Below are positions 11,872 through 12,368 of a DNA stretch of 12,368 bases, piece by piece. The notes below the pieces were generated by a model, which searched no databases, was not told the origin of the DNA, and was given only the letters and a program-made list of their open reading frames with translations. The stretch covers positions 1-12,368 of the forward strand of contig DASSGZ010000093.1 in NCBI GenBank assembly GCA_035693165.1, in the 5' to 3' direction. Positions within the stretch are counted from its first letter, which is position 1, and every line of letters starts with the position of its first letter. The translations under genes and the position numbers were made by a program. Source of the stretch: JAICKM01 sp035693165. GTDB taxonomy: Bacteria; Chloroflexota; Chloroflexia; QHBQ01; JAICKM01.

Positions 11872-12368
11872 TCAAGGCGTGTCGTACTGACCACTGCCCA
11901 CCGCCCACTGACCACTCGTCGCACGTTCGGCAAAAGTCGCGATGCGGGCCGGGTCTTTGACGCCCGCGGTTTCGACGCCGCTGCTGACATCGACGGCCCA
12001 GGGCCGCACCTGGGCGACGGCGGCGCCGACATTCTCCGGTGTGAGGCCGCCCGCCAGCATGATCGGGTGGCGGGCGGCCAGGGTGGCGGCCAGGGTCCAG
12101 TCGGCGGCGACGCCGGTGCCGCCGTAGGCACCCGCATGGGGCGCGTCGAGACCGATCAGCAGGCGGCTGCCCCACGGCCCGCGCACCGGCCCGGCCAGCC
12201 CGTCGGCCACGGCGGCGGCGGTCTGCCAGGCGGCGATAGCCGCTTCGGCCTCGGCGAAGGTGGCGGGCGTGGCGCGCACGATGCGGATGACCGGGCAGCC
12301 GATAGTAACCAGGGCCTGGGCATCGGGCGGCTCATCGCCGCAAAGCTGCACGAGATCGACCCCGGTGG
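11872..12368 (-). CDS. trpF: Phosphoribosylanthranilate isomerase (N-terminus beyond window)
   Basis: Third committed step of tryptophan synthesis: the Amadori rearrangement of N-(5'-phosphoribosyl)anthranilate to CdRP. About 164 C-terminal residues are visible, starting inside 'GVDLVQLCGDE', the strand that in most family members reads VQLHG (here Cys replaces His). The catalytic Asp lies in 'LIGLDAPHAGAYGGTGVAADW', and 'IMLAGGLTPENV' and 'AVDVSSGVETAGVKDPARI' are standard phosphate-binding and C-terminal signatures. The final part, 'SGQWAVGSGQYDTP', is not typical of TrpF: its first 11 residues are encoded by the 31-bp repeat at 11885-11915. The gene is in line with trpB and trpA. Confidence 0.93.
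   Translation of the reverse strand, partial: TGVDLVQLCGDEPPDAQALVTIGCPVIRIVRATPATFAEAEAAIAAWQTAAAVADGLAGPVRGPWGSRLLIGLDAPHAGAYGGTGVAADWTLAATLAARHPIMLAGGLTPENVGAAVAQVRPWAVDVSSGVETAGVKDPARIATFAERATSGQWAVGSGQYDTP
11885..11915 (-). repeat. Right arm of the 31-bp inverted repeat, inside the end of trpF
   Basis: ACTGACCACTGCCCACCGCC then CACTGACCACT; inverse of 11765-11795 with two mismatches. The 89 bp between the arms (11796-11884) include the trpF stop. On the mRNA the arms could pair into a 31-bp stem between trpF and trpB. Confidence 0.85.

Overview
The window is GC-rich bacterial chromosomal DNA, most likely from a member of the Chloroflexota. The main clue is the secreted glycoside hydrolase, which ends in two copies of a 'FGYPxSE ... 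VQYFERARFExHPENA' module that I associate with extracellular proteins of that phylum. Supporting clues are the Pro/Ala-rich protein with repeated 'PxWLxE/D' motifs and the several families of short palindromic intergenic repeats. The assignment rests on recognition from memory, not on a search. No tRNA, rRNA, CRISPR array, transposase or phage gene was found.

Layout, left to right. (1) 1-493 (-) is a GTG-started flavin split-barrel (pyridoxamine-phosphate-oxidase-like) gene cut by the window edge; its promoter sits so close to the start that the mRNA may be leaderless. (2) 494-954 is a gene-free stretch with a short dispersed repeat and two tandem promoters pointing right. (3) 955-1881 (+) is an acyl-ACP desaturase, followed by a strong hairpin terminator and three copies of a 30-bp repeat. 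(4) 2143-3195 (+) is a quinone-oxidoreductase-like MDR dehydrogenase. (5) Convergent to it, 7155 down to 3359 (-) holds a likely three-gene operon: an exported GH5/GH17-type glycosidase, a 480-residue Pro/Ala-rich protein of unknown function with WL motifs and a degenerate AhpD/CMD-like C-terminus, and a small SAM methyltransferase that appears to start at CTG. (6) 7320-8846 (-) holds a TetR-family repressor followed by a second SAM methyltransferase. Divergent from it at 8992-9489 (+) is a SnoaL-like protein, and the space between holds a 33-bp palindrome overlapping the promoters for both directions. (7) 9691-12368 (-) is the end of a tryptophan operon, trpF (partial)-trpB-trpA, with trpB and trpA overlapping by one base.

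How the genes work together. trpF, trpB and trpA carry out the last steps of tryptophan synthesis. The TetR, methyltransferase and SnoaL genes look like a locally controlled tailoring or detoxification cassette with an unknown inducer. The desaturase modifies membrane acyl chains. The glycosidase/WL-protein/methyltransferase group is the least understood part and the best candidate for something undescribed.

Intergenic repeats are a theme. A GTAGGGGCCGGTTT-type palindrome occurs at both convergent gene junctions and I saw it nowhere else in the window. A 31-bp inverted repeat flanks the trpF-trpB gap, and one arm encodes the last residues of TrpF.
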